From Barnesiella merdipullorum (lineage in GTDB: Bacteria; Bacteroidota; Bacteroidia; Bacteroidales; Barnesiellaceae): a stretch of 64,000 nt of DNA. The translations under genes were made by a program, and so were the position numbers. The notes below the pieces were generated by a model. It did not search any database and was not told the origin of the DNA. It worked only from the letters and a program-made list of their open reading frames with translations. Shown here in pieces: positions 15,261-24,560 of this stretch. Where the stretch lies: the NCBI GenBank assembly GCA_019116365.1, contig DXBT01000033.1:54510-118509 (forward strand). Reading direction: 5' to 3'. The stretch's first letter is position 1; every line of letters begins with the position of its first letter.

Positions 15261-16454
15261 ATGAAACGAACGGTTTTATTAACGATAACACTATTATCCT
15301 ATATTATGTGGAGTTGCTCGGGCTCGTCGTCGCATACGACCGGCGAGGCTCACGAGCACAGCGAACACCTCGAGGAGCATGACCATGAGCATAGTGAGCA
15401 CGAGGGGCACGACCATGCCGCCGAAGGTCATGGCAACGAAATCATTTTGAAAAAAGCCGAAGCCGAAGCTATTGGGCTGACTACCAAAGCCATCCGCCCC
15501 GAAAAGTTTCACAGTGTCATTCCCTGCTCGGGGACGCTCTCGGCTGCACAGGGCGACGAGATGACGGTGGTGGCTCCCGTGGCTGGAGTCGTATCGCTGG
15601 CCGGGCGGCATATTGCCGACGGCAGTCAGGTGGCCAAAGGCAGTGTGTTGTTGCGCCTCTCGGCCGAGAAGATGGCGGCCGGTGACCCCGCCCGCAGGGC
15701 ATATATAGATTATGAGACGGCCCGTAAGGCCTACGAACGGGCCAGTGAGTTGGTGAAAGACCAAATTATTTCGCGCCAGGAGTATGAGAAGATTGCCAAG
15801 GATTATGAGACGGCCCGGCTTGCCTACGAGGCAATGGGGGGCAGCCAGTCGGGGAGTGCCGTTACGGCCCCGATGACCGGCTATCTGAAAAACATTCTGG
15901 TGAGCGATGGCGACTTTGTGGAGATGGGACAGCCGCTCATGACCCTCTCGCAGAACCGTCGGCTGCAATTGCGGGCCGAGGTTCCTCAACGCTATTACAA
16001 GTCGTTGCCTACGGTGATGTCGGCCCATTTCAAAACCACCTACGACGACCAGGTATATGACCTCTCTCAACTCAACGGCAAACTGCTCAGTTACGGGCGT
16101 GGAACCTTGGCCGGTGGAGCCTATGTGCCCGTTGTCTTCGAGTTCGACAATCGGGGCGAGGTGGTGCCCGGTGCCTGTGTCGAGGTCTATCTGCTCTCTT
16201 CGGCCATCGACAATGCGCTGGTAGTGCCCGTCTCGGCACTCACCGAGGAGCAGGGACTCTACTTTGTCTATCTGCGGCTCGACGAGGAGGGCTATAAGAA
16301 ACAGGAAGTCACGGTAGGCGATACCGACGGAGCCCAGGTGCGCATCCTCTCGGGTCTGCACGAGGGCGACCGGGTGGTTACCCGCGGGGTCTATCAAGTG
16401 AAACTGGCCGCCAATAGCGGTGTCATTCCCGAAGGTCATTCTCACAACCACTAA
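15261..16454 (+). CDS. RND efflux periplasmic adaptor lipoprotein (CusB/CzcB type)
   Basis: 397 residues. A lipoprotein signal ends in YIMWSCSG, anchoring it in a membrane facing the periplasm. Next is an extreme His/Glu/Asp stretch (about residues 27-60, HEHSEH and HDHEH repeats). The membrane-fusion core follows: barrel-sandwich segments (VVAPVAGVVSLAGRHIADG and VTAPMTGYLKNILVSDGD), a helical hairpin with YETARKAYERASEL, and a beta-barrel. The C-terminus again is His-rich (EGHSHNH). It links the inner-membrane pump to the outer-membrane channel. I chose the ATG at 15261 because it starts the lipoprotein signal. The upstream extension from 15192 lacks one. His content favours Cu, Zn, Ni or Co export. 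Confidence 0.9.
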   Translation: MKRTVLLTITLLSYIMWSCSGSSSHTTGEAHEHSEHLEEHDHEHSEHEGHDHAAEGHGNEIILKKAEAEAIGLTTKAIRPEKFHSVIPCSGTLSAAQGDEMTVVAPVAGVVSLAGRHIADGSQVAKGSVLLRLSAEKMAAGDPARRAYIDYETARKAYERASELVKDQIISRQEYEKIAKDYETARLAYEAMGGSQSGSAVTAPMTGYLKNILVSDGDFVEMGQPLMTLSQNRRLQLRAEVPQRYYKSLPTVMSAHFKTTYDDQVYDLSQLNGKLLSYGRGTLAGGAYVPVVFEFDNRGEVVPGACVEVYLLSSAIDNALVVPVSALTEEQGLYFVYLRLDEEGYKKQEVTVGDTDGAQVRILSGLHEGDRVVTRGVYQVKLAANSGVIPEGHSHNH

Positions 16455-16466
16455 TCTGCAGCCGCC

Positions 16467-19400
16467 ATGTTGAATAAGATTATCCGATATTCACTGAACA
16501 ATCGGCTGCTGGTGCTGGTAGCTTCGATCTTGTTGATGTGTGCGGGGATATATACCTCGCTCAAAATGGACGTCGATGTCTTTCCCGACCTCAATGCTCC
16601 CACGGTGGTAGTGATGACCGAGGCTCCGGGTATGGCTCCCGAGGAGGTGGAACGCCTGGTGACCTTCCCGGTAGAGACGGCGCTCAACGGCGCCACCGAC
16701 GTGCGTCGGGTGCGCTCGTCATCGACCACCGGCTTCTCGGTCGTGTGGGTCGAGTTTGATTGGGGTACCGATATCTATCGGGCCCGTCAGATTACCTCCG
16801 AAAAACTGGCCGTCGTGGGTGAGAGTCTGCCCCAAGGAGTGGGCACTCCCACGCTGGGTCCGCAGTCCTCTATCCTGGGCGAGATGATGATTATCGGTCT
16901 CACCTCCGACTCTACCTCGATGCGCGACCTGCGCACGCTGGCCGACTGGACCATTCGTCCCCGTCTCCTCTCCATCGGCGGGGTAGCACAGGTTACCGTC
17001 ATCGGCGGGGAGATGAAGGAGTACCAGATTCTGCTCGACCTGCCGCGCATGAAGCAGTATGGAGTCTCCCTCGACGAGGTGCTCGCCGCTGCCCGCGAGA
17101 TGAACCGCAATGCCAACGGGGGTATTCTCTATGAGTATGGCAACGAATATATCATACGGGGTGCCGTGGCCACGACCGATATCGATGCCATCGCCAAGGC
17201 GGTGGTGAAACGGGTCGATGGGGTGCCCCTCTTGATGGGCGATATTGCCGAGGTGAAGATTGGCGACAAGGCGCCCAAGCTGGGATGTGCTTCGGTCGAG
17301 GCGCATCCGGCCGTGCTCCTCACCGTAACCAAGCAGCCCAACACCAGTACGCTCGACCTCACCGACAAGCTGTTGGAGTCGGTCGATGAACTGAAAAAGA
17401 ACATGCCCTCCGATGTGACCGTCTCGACCGATATTTTTCGCCAGTCGCACTTTATCGAGAGCTCGATCGACAACGTGAAGAAGTCGCTCTACGAAGGGGC
17501 CATCTTTGTGGTCATCGTTCTCTTCTTCTTCCTGATGAATGTGCGCACCACGGTTATTTCACTGGTAGCCCTACCGCTGTCGCTGCTCTTTTCGATACTG
17601 GCCCTGCACTTCATGGGCTTTACCATCAACACGATGAGCCTCGGTGGCATGGCCATCGCCATCGGGTCGTTGGTCGATGATGCCATTGTCGATGTCGAGA
17701 ACGTCTATAAGCACCTGCGGGAGAATCGGCAATTGCCCCCGGGCGAGCGAAAGTCCGTTATCGAGGTGGTATTCAATGCCTCGCGCGAGGTGCGTATGCC
17801 TATCCTCAACTCGACGCTTATCATTATCGTTACCTTTATCCCCCTCTTCTTCCTCACGGGAATGGAAGGTCGCATGCTGGTGCCTCTGGGTATCGCCTTC
17901 ATCGTGGCGCTGTTTGCCTCGACCGTGGTGGCACTCACCCTCACGCCGGTGCTGTGCAGCTACCTGTTGGGCAAAGGGGGCGACGATCGTCAGATGACTC
18001 GTGAGCCTATTGTGGCCCGCACGCTCAAGAAGTATTACGAGCGGGCGCTGGAGTGGTCGTTGCATCATCGCCGCGAGGTGCTGGGCGGCACGATTGTGCT
18101 GTTTGTCGCTGCATTGATTACCTTCTTTACCTTGGGCCGCAGCTTCCTGCCCTCGTTCAACGAAGGGTCGTTTACCATTAATGTGAGTACCCTCCCGGGC
18201 ATCTCGCTCGAAGAGTCGGACAACATAGGCCGCCGGGCCGAGCAGCTGTTGCTCGAGGTGCCCGAAATCAAGACCGTAGCCCGCAAGACGGGCCGTGCCG
18301 AGCTCGACGAACACGCCCTTGGGGTGAACACCTCGGAGATTGAGGCCCCGTTTGAGTTGAAAGACCGCTCGCATGCCGAGGTGGTGGCCGATGTGCGTAA
18401 GAAACTCTCGATTCTCCCCGGGGTCAACATCGAGATAGGCCAACCCATCTCGCACCGCATCGACGCCATGCTCTCGGGCACTCAGGCCCGCATCGCCATC
18501 AAGCTCTTTGGCGACGACCTCAACCACATGTTCATGCTGGGCAACCAGATTAAGAAAAATATCTCGACCATCGACGGTGTGGTTGACCTGAACGTCGAGC
18601 AACAGATCGAGCGCCCCCAGCTCAAGATTACGCCGCGGCGCGAGATGCTGGCCCGCTATGGGGTGACCCTGGCCGAGTTCTCGCAGTTTATCGATGTGGC
18701 TCTGGCCGGCGAGGTGGTGTCGCAGGTCTATGAAGGTAGCCGCACCTTCGACCTCACCGTGAAGGTGAAGGACGACGAGCGCGCGTCGGCTGCCCGCATT
18801 GGCGACCTCATGATCGACACGCAGGAGGGCAAGGTGCCGTTGAGTACGCTGGCCGAAATCAAGTCGGCTACCGGTCCCAATACCATCAACCGCGAGAATG
18901 TGAAGCGCAAGATTGTCATCTCGGCCAACGTGAGCGGCCGCGACCTGCGCAGTGTGGTTGACGACCTCCGGGAGCGCATTGACGAGACCGTTACCCTGCC
19001 CGAGGGTTACTTTATCGAGTATGGCGGGCAGTTCGAAAGTGAGGCGGCCGCATCGCGCACCCTTTCGGTGGTGTCGCTCTTCTCGCTGCTGGTTGTGTTC
19101 CTGTTGCTGTACAACCAGTTCCGCAGCGCCTCGCAGTCGGCCGTTATTCTGCTGAACCTCCCCTTGGCCCTTATCGGTGGAGTCTTCATCCTCCGCTTTA
19201 CCACGGGCGAGATAAGTATCCCCGCCATCATCGGGTTCATCTCGCTCTTTGGTATCGCCACCCGCAACGGCATGTTGCTTGTTTCGCACTACAACACCAT
19301 GCTGGCCGAGGGGCATTCGTTGCACGATACCGTGCTGCATGGGTCGCTCGACCGGTTGAACCCTATCCTGATGACGGCCCTCACCTCGGCTCTGGCCCTT

Positions 19401-19556
19401 ATCCCGCTGGCCTTGGGGGGCGACCTGCCGGGCAACGAGATACAGAGCCCGATGGCCAAGGTGATTTTGGGCGGATTGATAACCTCGACCTTCCTCAATG
19501 CCTTTGTGGTTCCGGTCGTTTACTGGATTATGAACCGTAAAAAAGAAAACCGATGA
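16467..19556 (+). CDS. RND heavy-metal efflux pump, CusA/CzcA family
   Basis: 1029 residues, the full length of the HME-RND family. It is a proton-driven antiporter of the inner membrane that exports metal ions through the adaptor and channel encoded on either side. The first transmembrane helix is at about 12-32. The porter domain contains FPDLNAPTVVVMTEAPGMAPEEVE. The signature helix-4 segment GSLVDDAIVDVENVYKHL lies near residue 400 and carries the acidic pair of the proton relay. The second half repeats the fold (YGGQFESEAAASRTL, and GFISLFGIATRNGMLLVSHY near the C-terminus). It is 12 bases after the adaptor and overlaps the channel gene by 4 bases (ATGA). Metal specificity cannot be read from sequence here. 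Confidence 0.95.
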   Translation: MLNKIIRYSLNNRLLVLVASILLMCAGIYTSLKMDVDVFPDLNAPTVVVMTEAPGMAPEEVERLVTFPVETALNGATDVRRVRSSSTTGFSVVWVEFDWGTDIYRARQITSEKLAVVGESLPQGVGTPTLGPQSSILGEMMIIGLTSDSTSMRDLRTLADWTIRPRLLSIGGVAQVTVIGGEMKEYQILLDLPRMKQYGVSLDEVLAAAREMNRNANGGILYEYGNEYIIRGAVATTDIDAIAKAVVKRVDGVPLLMGDIAEVKIGDKAPKLGCASVEAHPAVLLTVTKQPNTSTLDLTDKLLESVDELKKNMPSDVTVSTDIFRQSHFIESSIDNVKKSLYEGAIFVVIVLFFFLMNVRTTVISLVALPLSLLFSILALHFMGFTINTMSLGGMAIAIGSLVDDAIVDVENVYKHLRENRQLPPGERKSVIEVVFNASREVRMPILNSTLIIIVTFIPLFFLTGMEGRMLVPLGIAFIVALFASTVVALTLTPVLCSYLLGKGGDDRQMTREPIVARTLKKYYERALEWSLHHRREVLGGTIVLFVAALITFFTLGRSFLPSFNEGSFTINVSTLPGISLEESDNIGRRAEQLLLEVPEIKTVARKTGRAELDEHALGVNTSEIEAPFELKDRSHAEVVADVRKKLSILPGVNIEIGQPISHRIDAMLSGTQARIAIKLFGDDLNHMFMLGNQIKKNISTIDGVVDLNVEQQIERPQLKITPRREMLARYGVTLAEFSQFIDVALAGEVVSQVYEGSRTFDLTVKVKDDERASAARIGDLMIDTQEGKVPLSTLAEIKSATGPNTINRENVKRKIVISANVSGRDLRSVVDDLRERIDETVTLPEGYFIEYGGQFESEAAASRTLSVVSLFSLLVVFLLLYNQFRSASQSAVILLNLPLALIGGVFILRFTTGEISIPAIIGFISLFGIATRNGMLLVSHYNTMLAEGHSLHDTVLHGSLDRLNPILMTALTSALALIPLALGGDLPGNEIQSPMAKVILGGLITSTFLNAFVVPVVYWIMNRKKENR

Positions 19557-20734
19557 GAAAAACGCTTTTCCTGCTCTGTGCGCTCGCCGTTGCGGGTGCG
19601 GGAGCTCAAAATAACATAGCCGACATCTTGACGAGCATCGAGGTAAACAATCCTCAATTGAAGGCCGGGGCACAGATGGTGCTGAGCCAGAAGGCCGAGG
19701 TGTCGTCGCAAAACTCGCTCGAAGATCCCACTTTCGAACTGGAACACCTGTGGGGAGCTCAAAATGCGGGCGACCGCAAATACGACATCACCGTGTCGCA
19801 GGCCTTTGATTTCCCCTCGCTCTATGTGCAGCGCAACCGGGTGGGCAACCTCAAACGCACGCTTTACGACGGGCAGCAGGCACTGTCGCGGCAGCAGGTG
19901 CTGTTGCAGGCCAAGGAGCTGTGCCTCCGCATCGTCTATTTGAACCGTTGCATCGATTTGAGCGACAAGCGGCTTAAGGCTGCCGACCAGTTGGCCCGGC
20001 TCTACCGCGAGAAACTCGAGTCGGGCGATGCCGCCATTCTCGACGTGAACAAGATTGAAATCGAATTACTCAACGTGACCACGGCCAATACCCGGCTGCG
20101 CAACGAGCAGTCGGCCTGTCTGACCCAGTTGCGTGCGCTGAACGGTGGCGAAGCCTTTGGGGTAGAGCCCTCGGCGCTGGCCGATTATCCCGAGGCCGTG
20201 TTGCCTGCCTCGTTCGACGACCTGAAGTCGCAGGCCCTGCAGGCCGATCCCGAACTCCAGATGCTGCGTCAGGAGAATCTCATTGCCAACCAGTCGGTAG
20301 CCCTCAACCGGGCCGGGTGGTTGCCCAAGTTCGAGTTGGGTTATCGCCATGCCTATGAGTTGGGCGAGCGTTTTAACGGCCTTTCGGTGGGAGTCTCCAT
20401 CCCGCTGTTTGCCAACCGCAAGAAGGTGAAGATGGCCAAGGCACAGGCCTTGGCAGGCAGTTTTGCCGTGAACAACCGCGAGCAGCAGGCCTTGGCCGAG
20501 TTGCAGACCGCCTACGACGAGGCGGTGACCTTGCAGAAAGATCATGCCCGCTACGACCTCCTCGCCCGGCAAAACAACCTCGAACTGTTGCAGAAGGCCC
20601 TGTCGGCCGGGCAGATATCGATGGTCGAATATCTCGTGGATGCCACGCAACTCTACGAGGCTTTTGACAATCGACTCTCGCTCGAGTATGAATATCAGGT
20701 GCGGCTGGCCCGGATGTATAAATTTGAGTTGTAG
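19553..20734 (+). CDS. TolC-family outer-membrane channel of the metal efflux system
   Basis: 393 residues, somewhat short for the family but complete. A signal peptide ends at AVAGAGAQ (about residue 19). Two OEP repeats of long helices follow (NPQLKAGAQMVLSQKAEVSSQ, and the second from about residue 215, DPELQMLRQENLIANQSVAL), with the beta-barrel part FELGYRHAYELGERFNGLSVGVS-like strands between. It forms a trimeric exit duct. Its start overlaps the cusA-type stop by 4 bases, so it is translationally coupled. A strong terminator follows directly, closing the operon. Confidence 0.9.
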   Translation: MRKTLFLLCALAVAGAGAQNNIADILTSIEVNNPQLKAGAQMVLSQKAEVSSQNSLEDPTFELEHLWGAQNAGDRKYDITVSQAFDFPSLYVQRNRVGNLKRTLYDGQQALSRQQVLLQAKELCLRIVYLNRCIDLSDKRLKAADQLARLYREKLESGDAAILDVNKIEIELLNVTTANTRLRNEQSACLTQLRALNGGEAFGVEPSALADYPEAVLPASFDDLKSQALQADPELQMLRQENLIANQSVALNRAGWLPKFELGYRHAYELGERFNGLSVGVSIPLFANRKKVKMAKAQALAGSFAVNNREQQALAELQTAYDEAVTLQKDHARYDLLARQNNLELLQKALSAGQISMVEYLVDATQLYEAFDNRLSLEYEYQVRLARMYKFEL

Positions 20735-20756
20735 CAGCTCAACCTTTTCTTATAGA

Positions 20757-20802
20757 ATATACCCCCGTTTCAAGTCTGGAGCGGGGGTATATTTCTTTTT
20801 TA
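20757..20802 (+). terminator. Terminator of the metal efflux operon
   Basis: Perfect 11-bp stem ATATACCCCCG (20757-20767) with CGGGGGTATAT (20782-20792), loop of 14, followed by TTCTTTTTTAT. It sits 23 bases past the TolC-like stop. Confidence 0.85.
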
Positions 20803-20874
20803 TCTGATTATTAGTGCAATAGCATTTTCTTGAGAGAATTGTGTGAGGGGTAGGTTGTTAAAAGAAGTTATATG

Positions 20875-20958
20875 TAGAAATATTTTCCACTGGAATATTG
20901 TTTTATTGAAAATAAACCTACATCTTTGCAATGTAATTTCTAATGGAAAATATTTCTA
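20875..20958 (+). promoter_or_regulatory. Promoter region bounded by a perfect 15-bp inverted repeat
   Basis: TAGAAATATTTTCCA (20875-20889) and its exact reverse complement TGGAAAATATTTCTA (20944-20958) flank 54 bases. A third copy of the core, TGGAATATTG, follows the left arm and makes a local palindrome (TTCCACTGGAA). Between the arms lies CATCTTTGC (about 20931-20939), a plausible -7 element. The right arm touches the ATG of the next gene. Two readings are possible: operators for a dimeric regulator, or an invertible promoter. Confidence 0.55.
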
Positions 20959-21201
20959 ATGAAAACAAATAACAAAAATAAGCGAGAGACAACCCCTGTA
21001 AAGCGGGTATTGAAACGATATGGATTGCTATCGTTGGGCCTCGTGCTGGGCGCCGTGGGTGGATATCTCTATTGGCGCTATGTGGGTTGCGAAAGCGGGA
21101 CCTGCCCCATTACCGCATCGCCCTGGACCAGCATGATATGGGGTGCCGCTATGGGCGGTCTGTTGACAAGTTCATTCAAAAAAGAAAATAGCTATGAATA
21201 A
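20959..21201 (+). CDS. DUF6132-like small membrane protein
   Basis: 80 residues. A basic N-terminus (KNKRETTPVKRVLKRYG) is followed by a hydrophobic segment (about 23-42), an extracytoplasmic loop CESGTCPITAS with two Cys, and a second segment (about 57-72, MIWGAAMGGLLTSS). Proteins of this type sit beside thioredoxin-fold genes in Bacteroidota (DUF6132). Here it overlaps the thioredoxin gene by 8 bases. The Cys pair, separated by five residues, suggests a redox or metal-linked role, but that is inference. Confidence 0.65.
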   Translation: MKTNNKNKRETTPVKRVLKRYGLLSLGLVLGAVGGYLYWRYVGCESGTCPITASPWTSMIWGAAMGGLLTSSFKKENSYE

Positions 21202-21655
21202 CCGATTGATGATTTTGGCCGTAAGTCTGGTTGTGCTCCTGCTTACAGCCTGTGAAACCAAAGCAGTAAATAACGATAAAAAAGAGAATAAGATGAAAAC
21301 GATTGAATTGACCAAAGCCGATTTTTTGACCAAAGTAATGGACTATGAAAATAATCCCAAGGAGTGGAAATACCTGGGCGACAAACCCGCCATCATCGAC
21401 TTCTATGCCTCGTGGTGCGGTCCCTGCAAAATGGTGGCTCCTATCCTTGAGGAGTTGGCCGAAGAGTATGACGGACAGATTTACATCTACAAGGTAAACA
21501 CCGAGGAAGAACAGGAACTGGCCGCCCTGTTTGGGATACGCAGCATACCCTCGATACTTTTTATCCCGATGGAGGGACAGCCCCAGATGGCGATGGGTGC
21601 CATGCCCAAGAGCTCGTTCAAAGAGGCTATCGACAGTGTATTGCTGAAAAAGTAA
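21194..21655 (+). CDS. Thioredoxin-family lipoprotein
   Basis: 153 residues. The lipoprotein signal ends LLLTAC (Cys at residue 20), which predicts anchoring outside the cytoplasm. The thioredoxin fold starts around residue 36 with the active site ASWCGPCKM (WCGPC at 74-78). It ends with the cis-proline loop IRSIPSILFI. These features give a reductase or isomerase for disulfides. An internal ATG at 21293 (MKTIELTK) would give a cytosolic thioredoxin, so dual localisation by two starts is conceivable, though the upstream ATG overlaps the preceding gene and is preferred. It is cotranscribed with the DUF6132-like gene. Confidence 0.85.
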   Translation: MNNRLMILAVSLVVLLLTACETKAVNNDKKENKMKTIELTKADFLTKVMDYENNPKEWKYLGDKPAIIDFYASWCGPCKMVAPILEELAEEYDGQIYIYKVNTEEEQELAALFGIRSIPSILFIPMEGQPQMAMGAMPKSSFKEAIDSVLLKK

Positions 21656-21710
21656 ATTGTAGTTTTAGCCACGTTCCCTCGAGCGGGGACTGCGAGAGAG
21701 GTGACGCCTG

Positions 21711-21749
21711 TTCATCTCCACGGCGACAAGAGGAAGCCGTGGAGATGAA
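21711..21749 (+). terminator. Hairpin downstream of the thioredoxin gene
   Basis: A perfect 13-bp stem TTCATCTCCACGG (21711-21723) with its complement at 21737-21749 and a 13-base loop. The following run is only ATCCTTTTGGG, so it is a terminator or an mRNA-stabilising hairpin. It sits 56 bases past the stop. Confidence 0.6.
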
Positions 21750-21940
21750 ATCCTTTTGGGCACCTCAATCGTAGAGAATAAAAAAGTCGTTGTCTTGCGG
21801 GTGCCTGAATTTACCATATGATAATTAATTGCGGTATTTGCTTGCCAAAAGGTAATAATATGCCAAAATCTGAATGCCGACTATTGGAATTTAATCTTTT
21901 TTTAATCACATTTGTAATGTCTTAAAAAAATAAAGTGGTT

Positions 21941-24352
21941 ATGAGAAAACTGTTTACTTATGTGATTTTTGTGTGCGGTGCTTTAAGCTCGTATGCGGGC
22001 GATGTGGTCTATGAGGCCCCATTAAGCACCGAAGAAGAGTTTGGCCAATGGTTGGTGGTCGATGCCAACGAGGATGCGACAACGTGGGGATTCGATTCCT
22101 ACAACGAGGCCGCCAAGTATGGATACAACATGGAACTGGCAGCCGACGACTGGCTCATCTCGCCGGCCATAGAACTGGAGGCTGGTAGTTACATCCTCTC
22201 ATTCGAATATCAAGGTAGTACCTACGGCGAGAAGATGGATGTCTTTTTCGGCACTTCGCGCGATGCCGCTTCGATGACCCAACCCGTTATCGATCTGGGC
22301 GACATCTATATCGACGGCAGTTTTGCCCCGGCTTCCGGCCTGATTAACGTAACGGCCTCCGGCAACATCTACCTGGGCTTCCATGCCAAGAGCGATGCCA
22401 ACAAGTACAAGCTGTTTGTACGCAACGTGAAGCTGGAGACGGCCCAGGGCTATGATATCTGTGTCGATTCGGTACGCACAACCCCCTCGGGCGAGAATCT
22501 GGGACAAGAACCCGTGAAACTCTATTTGAGAAACACCGGTTTCCATCCGGTTTCCAATCTGCAGGTTTCGTATCAGATCGACCAGCAACCGGCCGTAACT
22601 GAGACCATTACCGGGACCATCGGTGCAGGTGAGTCGTATCTCTATACTTTCGAGGCCAAGGCCGACCTCTCGGAATCGGGTTCGTACACCATCAAGGCCT
22701 GGAGCAACCTGGAGAACGACGACATTGCCGGCAACGATACCAGCACGGTGAGCGTGCGCCACTTCGGTCCGGCCAAAGTACCCTACTTCAACGGTTTTGA
22801 AGATGAGTATAGCCGCGAAGCCATCAAGTACTTCGACCTGAACTTCGACGAAGCCGACGGGGGTAACGGCTGCTGGGCTATCAACGTCAACTCGTGGTTC
22901 TCTTCGTTCTCTCGTACCGGCGACTACTCCATGGTATATTGGTACAGCAGCAACAATGTGGGTGACGACTGGTTTATCCTGGAGCCTATCCAACTGAAGG
23001 CCGGCTATTACAGTCTCAAGTTCTGGTACTCATCATTCTCTTACGACGAGAAATTTGCCGTGTACTATGGAACCGAGGCTACGCCCGAGGCCATGACGAC
23101 AAAGGTCGTAGAGTATGCCCCCTTCAATACCAACGAATATATGGAGTCGGCCAATGTGATACACATCGAGACAGATGGTATCTACTACTTCGGCTTCCAC
23201 GCCTTCAGTGATGCCAACAAGAATGTGATTTGCATCGACGATATTTCGCTCGAGGAGATCGATATGGCCGAAAATGACCTGGCGATTAAGGAACTCACTT
23301 CGCCGGTAAATGAGTATGTGACTCCGCAACAGTCGCAAGATATCTCCTTCTCGGTAATCAACAATTCGGTCAATGAGATCTCGGGCGCTTCGGTCGAGGT
23401 TGCCATTGACGGAGCGGTGGTCGAGACCTTCAACATCGAGACTTTCGGAGCTCAAGAGACCAAGAGCTATGTATGCGAGCAGGCTTTGGCCAATCTCGAG
23501 GTGGGTAAGCACAGTCTGAAGATTACCATCGTGAACGAGGGTGACGAGTCTCCCGAGAACAATATCCTTGAGTCCGACTTCAAGGTGGTGAAGAATCCCG
23601 TCATGTACTACGACTTCGAAACGGGAACCATCCCCGAAGAGCTTATCTTAAGAGCCGAAGATGGTGCCACGGTCAATTCGTCGTTGAACGACATATTCCC
23701 CAACAACGAAGCTTGGAATCTGTCTGAAATCAACGAGCACCCTGTCTTCGGGTCATGGATGCTTACCGCCGCTTCGTGGTTCACTACGGTGACTCCGGCC
23801 GATCGCTGGTGTATCTTCCCCCAAATCGGTGTAACCTCCGACAATGCCGATATGGTATGGTCGGCCATGTCGGGCGATGCCGGTGAAGAGTATGCCGAAG
23901 ATTATGAGATTATGGTCTCGACAACCGATGCCGAGCCCGAGAGCTTTACCTCGGTCAAGACCATTACCGACGAGAACTTTGCCACCAACCCCAGTACTCG
24001 TGGTATCGACCTGGGCGCCTACAAGGGCCAGAATATCTATGTGGCCATTCGCCTGACGACGACCGACGGCTATATGCTCTCGATCGACAACATCGGTTTC
24101 TATGGCGATTTGGTTAAAGGTGGCTCGGGCGTAGAGTCGGCCGTTGCCGATGGTCGCTTGTGGATGAGCGAAGGTCGGGTAGTATGCTCGGCCGAGCAGG
24201 TAGATCGCATCGTAGTCTTCGATGCCAGCGGGCGTCAGGTAGCCGCTTGTGAAAATCAATCGACACTCGATGTCAACGACTTGTCGAGCGGCGTTTATCT
24301 GGTTCGTGCCTTGGCCGACGGACAAGTGCTGCAAACCAAGTTTGTCAAGTGA
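21941..24352 (+). CDS. Large secreted protein with choice-of-anchor/CARDB-type domains and T9SS sorting domain
   Basis: 803 residues. A signal peptide (1-18, ending ALSSYAG) is followed by two similar beta-sandwich units that resemble choice-of-anchor J (each holds WFILEPIQLKAGYYSLKFWY- or DDWLISPAIELEAGSYILSF-like phrases and a DANK turn). CARDB-like Ig units (EPVKLYLRNTGFHPVSNLQ) lie between, and a third J-type unit follows (about 560-710). The C-terminus (VESAVADGRLWMSEGRVV to VLQTKFVK) is a type A sorting domain for the type 9 secretion system. It has no recognisable enzyme and is likely an adhesin or cargo protein at the cell surface. The ATG at 21941 is preferred over a GTG at 21935. 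Confidence 0.75.
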   Translation: MRKLFTYVIFVCGALSSYAGDVVYEAPLSTEEEFGQWLVVDANEDATTWGFDSYNEAAKYGYNMELAADDWLISPAIELEAGSYILSFEYQGSTYGEKMDVFFGTSRDAASMTQPVIDLGDIYIDGSFAPASGLINVTASGNIYLGFHAKSDANKYKLFVRNVKLETAQGYDICVDSVRTTPSGENLGQEPVKLYLRNTGFHPVSNLQVSYQIDQQPAVTETITGTIGAGESYLYTFEAKADLSESGSYTIKAWSNLENDDIAGNDTSTVSVRHFGPAKVPYFNGFEDEYSREAIKYFDLNFDEADGGNGCWAINVNSWFSSFSRTGDYSMVYWYSSNNVGDDWFILEPIQLKAGYYSLKFWYSSFSYDEKFAVYYGTEATPEAMTTKVVEYAPFNTNEYMESANVIHIETDGIYYFGFHAFSDANKNVICIDDISLEEIDMAENDLAIKELTSPVNEYVTPQQSQDISFSVINNSVNEISGASVEVAIDGAVVETFNIETFGAQETKSYVCEQALANLEVGKHSLKITIVNEGDESPENNILESDFKVVKNPVMYYDFETGTIPEELILRAEDGATVNSSLNDIFPNNEAWNLSEINEHPVFGSWMLTAASWFTTVTPADRWCIFPQIGVTSDNADMVWSAMSGDAGEEYAEDYEIMVSTTDAEPESFTSVKTITDENFATNPSTRGIDLGAYKGQNIYVAIRLTTTDGYMLSIDNIGFYGDLVKGGSGVESAVADGRLWMSEGRVVCSAEQVDRIVVFDASGRQVAACENQSTLDVNDLSSGVYLVRALADGQVLQTKFVK

Positions 24353-24400
24353 CGCAGAATTTTTCCGAGAGGGGGAGTCTCCCGCACGGGGAGATTTCCC

Positions 24401-24429
24401 CTTCGCTTTGCCGCCCTGCAAAGGCGAAG
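24401..24429 (+). terminator. Hairpin after the large secreted protein gene
   Basis: CTTCGCTTTGC (24401-24411) pairs with GCAAAGGCGAAG (24418-24429) with one bulged base, followed by CCCGGTCTTGTTCTGCTTTT. It has only a weak T run, so it is a tentative terminator 48 bases beyond the stop. Confidence 0.45.
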
Positions 24430-24462
24430 CCCGGTCTTGTTCTGCTTTTGAAGAAGAAAGTG

Positions 24463-24470
24463 TAACTTTG
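24463..24470 (+). promoter_or_regulatory. -7 element of the ferredoxin-MarR pair
   Basis: TAACTTTG matches TAnnTTTG exactly. A TTG at 24437-24439 could serve as -33 with 23 bases between. It lies 90 bases above the ferredoxin-like start. Confidence 0.5.
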
Positions 24471-24560
24471 TAAAACCATATCAAGTACCTTCCACTTGGG
24501 CCGGGATATCCGGTACAGGATTGTGAGGTTCTTGAATAAAGAAAGGAGGAGAAAAAGAGT

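Noticed and set aside
17571..19673. A 700-codon open frame on the minus strand, opposite the CusA-type pump
   Set aside because: It is antisense to a clear RND pump. Its protein is a low-information mix rich in His, Arg and Gln and shows no domain. It is a shadow caused by codon bias.
21656..21940. Riboswitch before the large secreted protein
   Set aside because: Only simple hairpins are visible and none of the known aptamer cores could be matched by eye.
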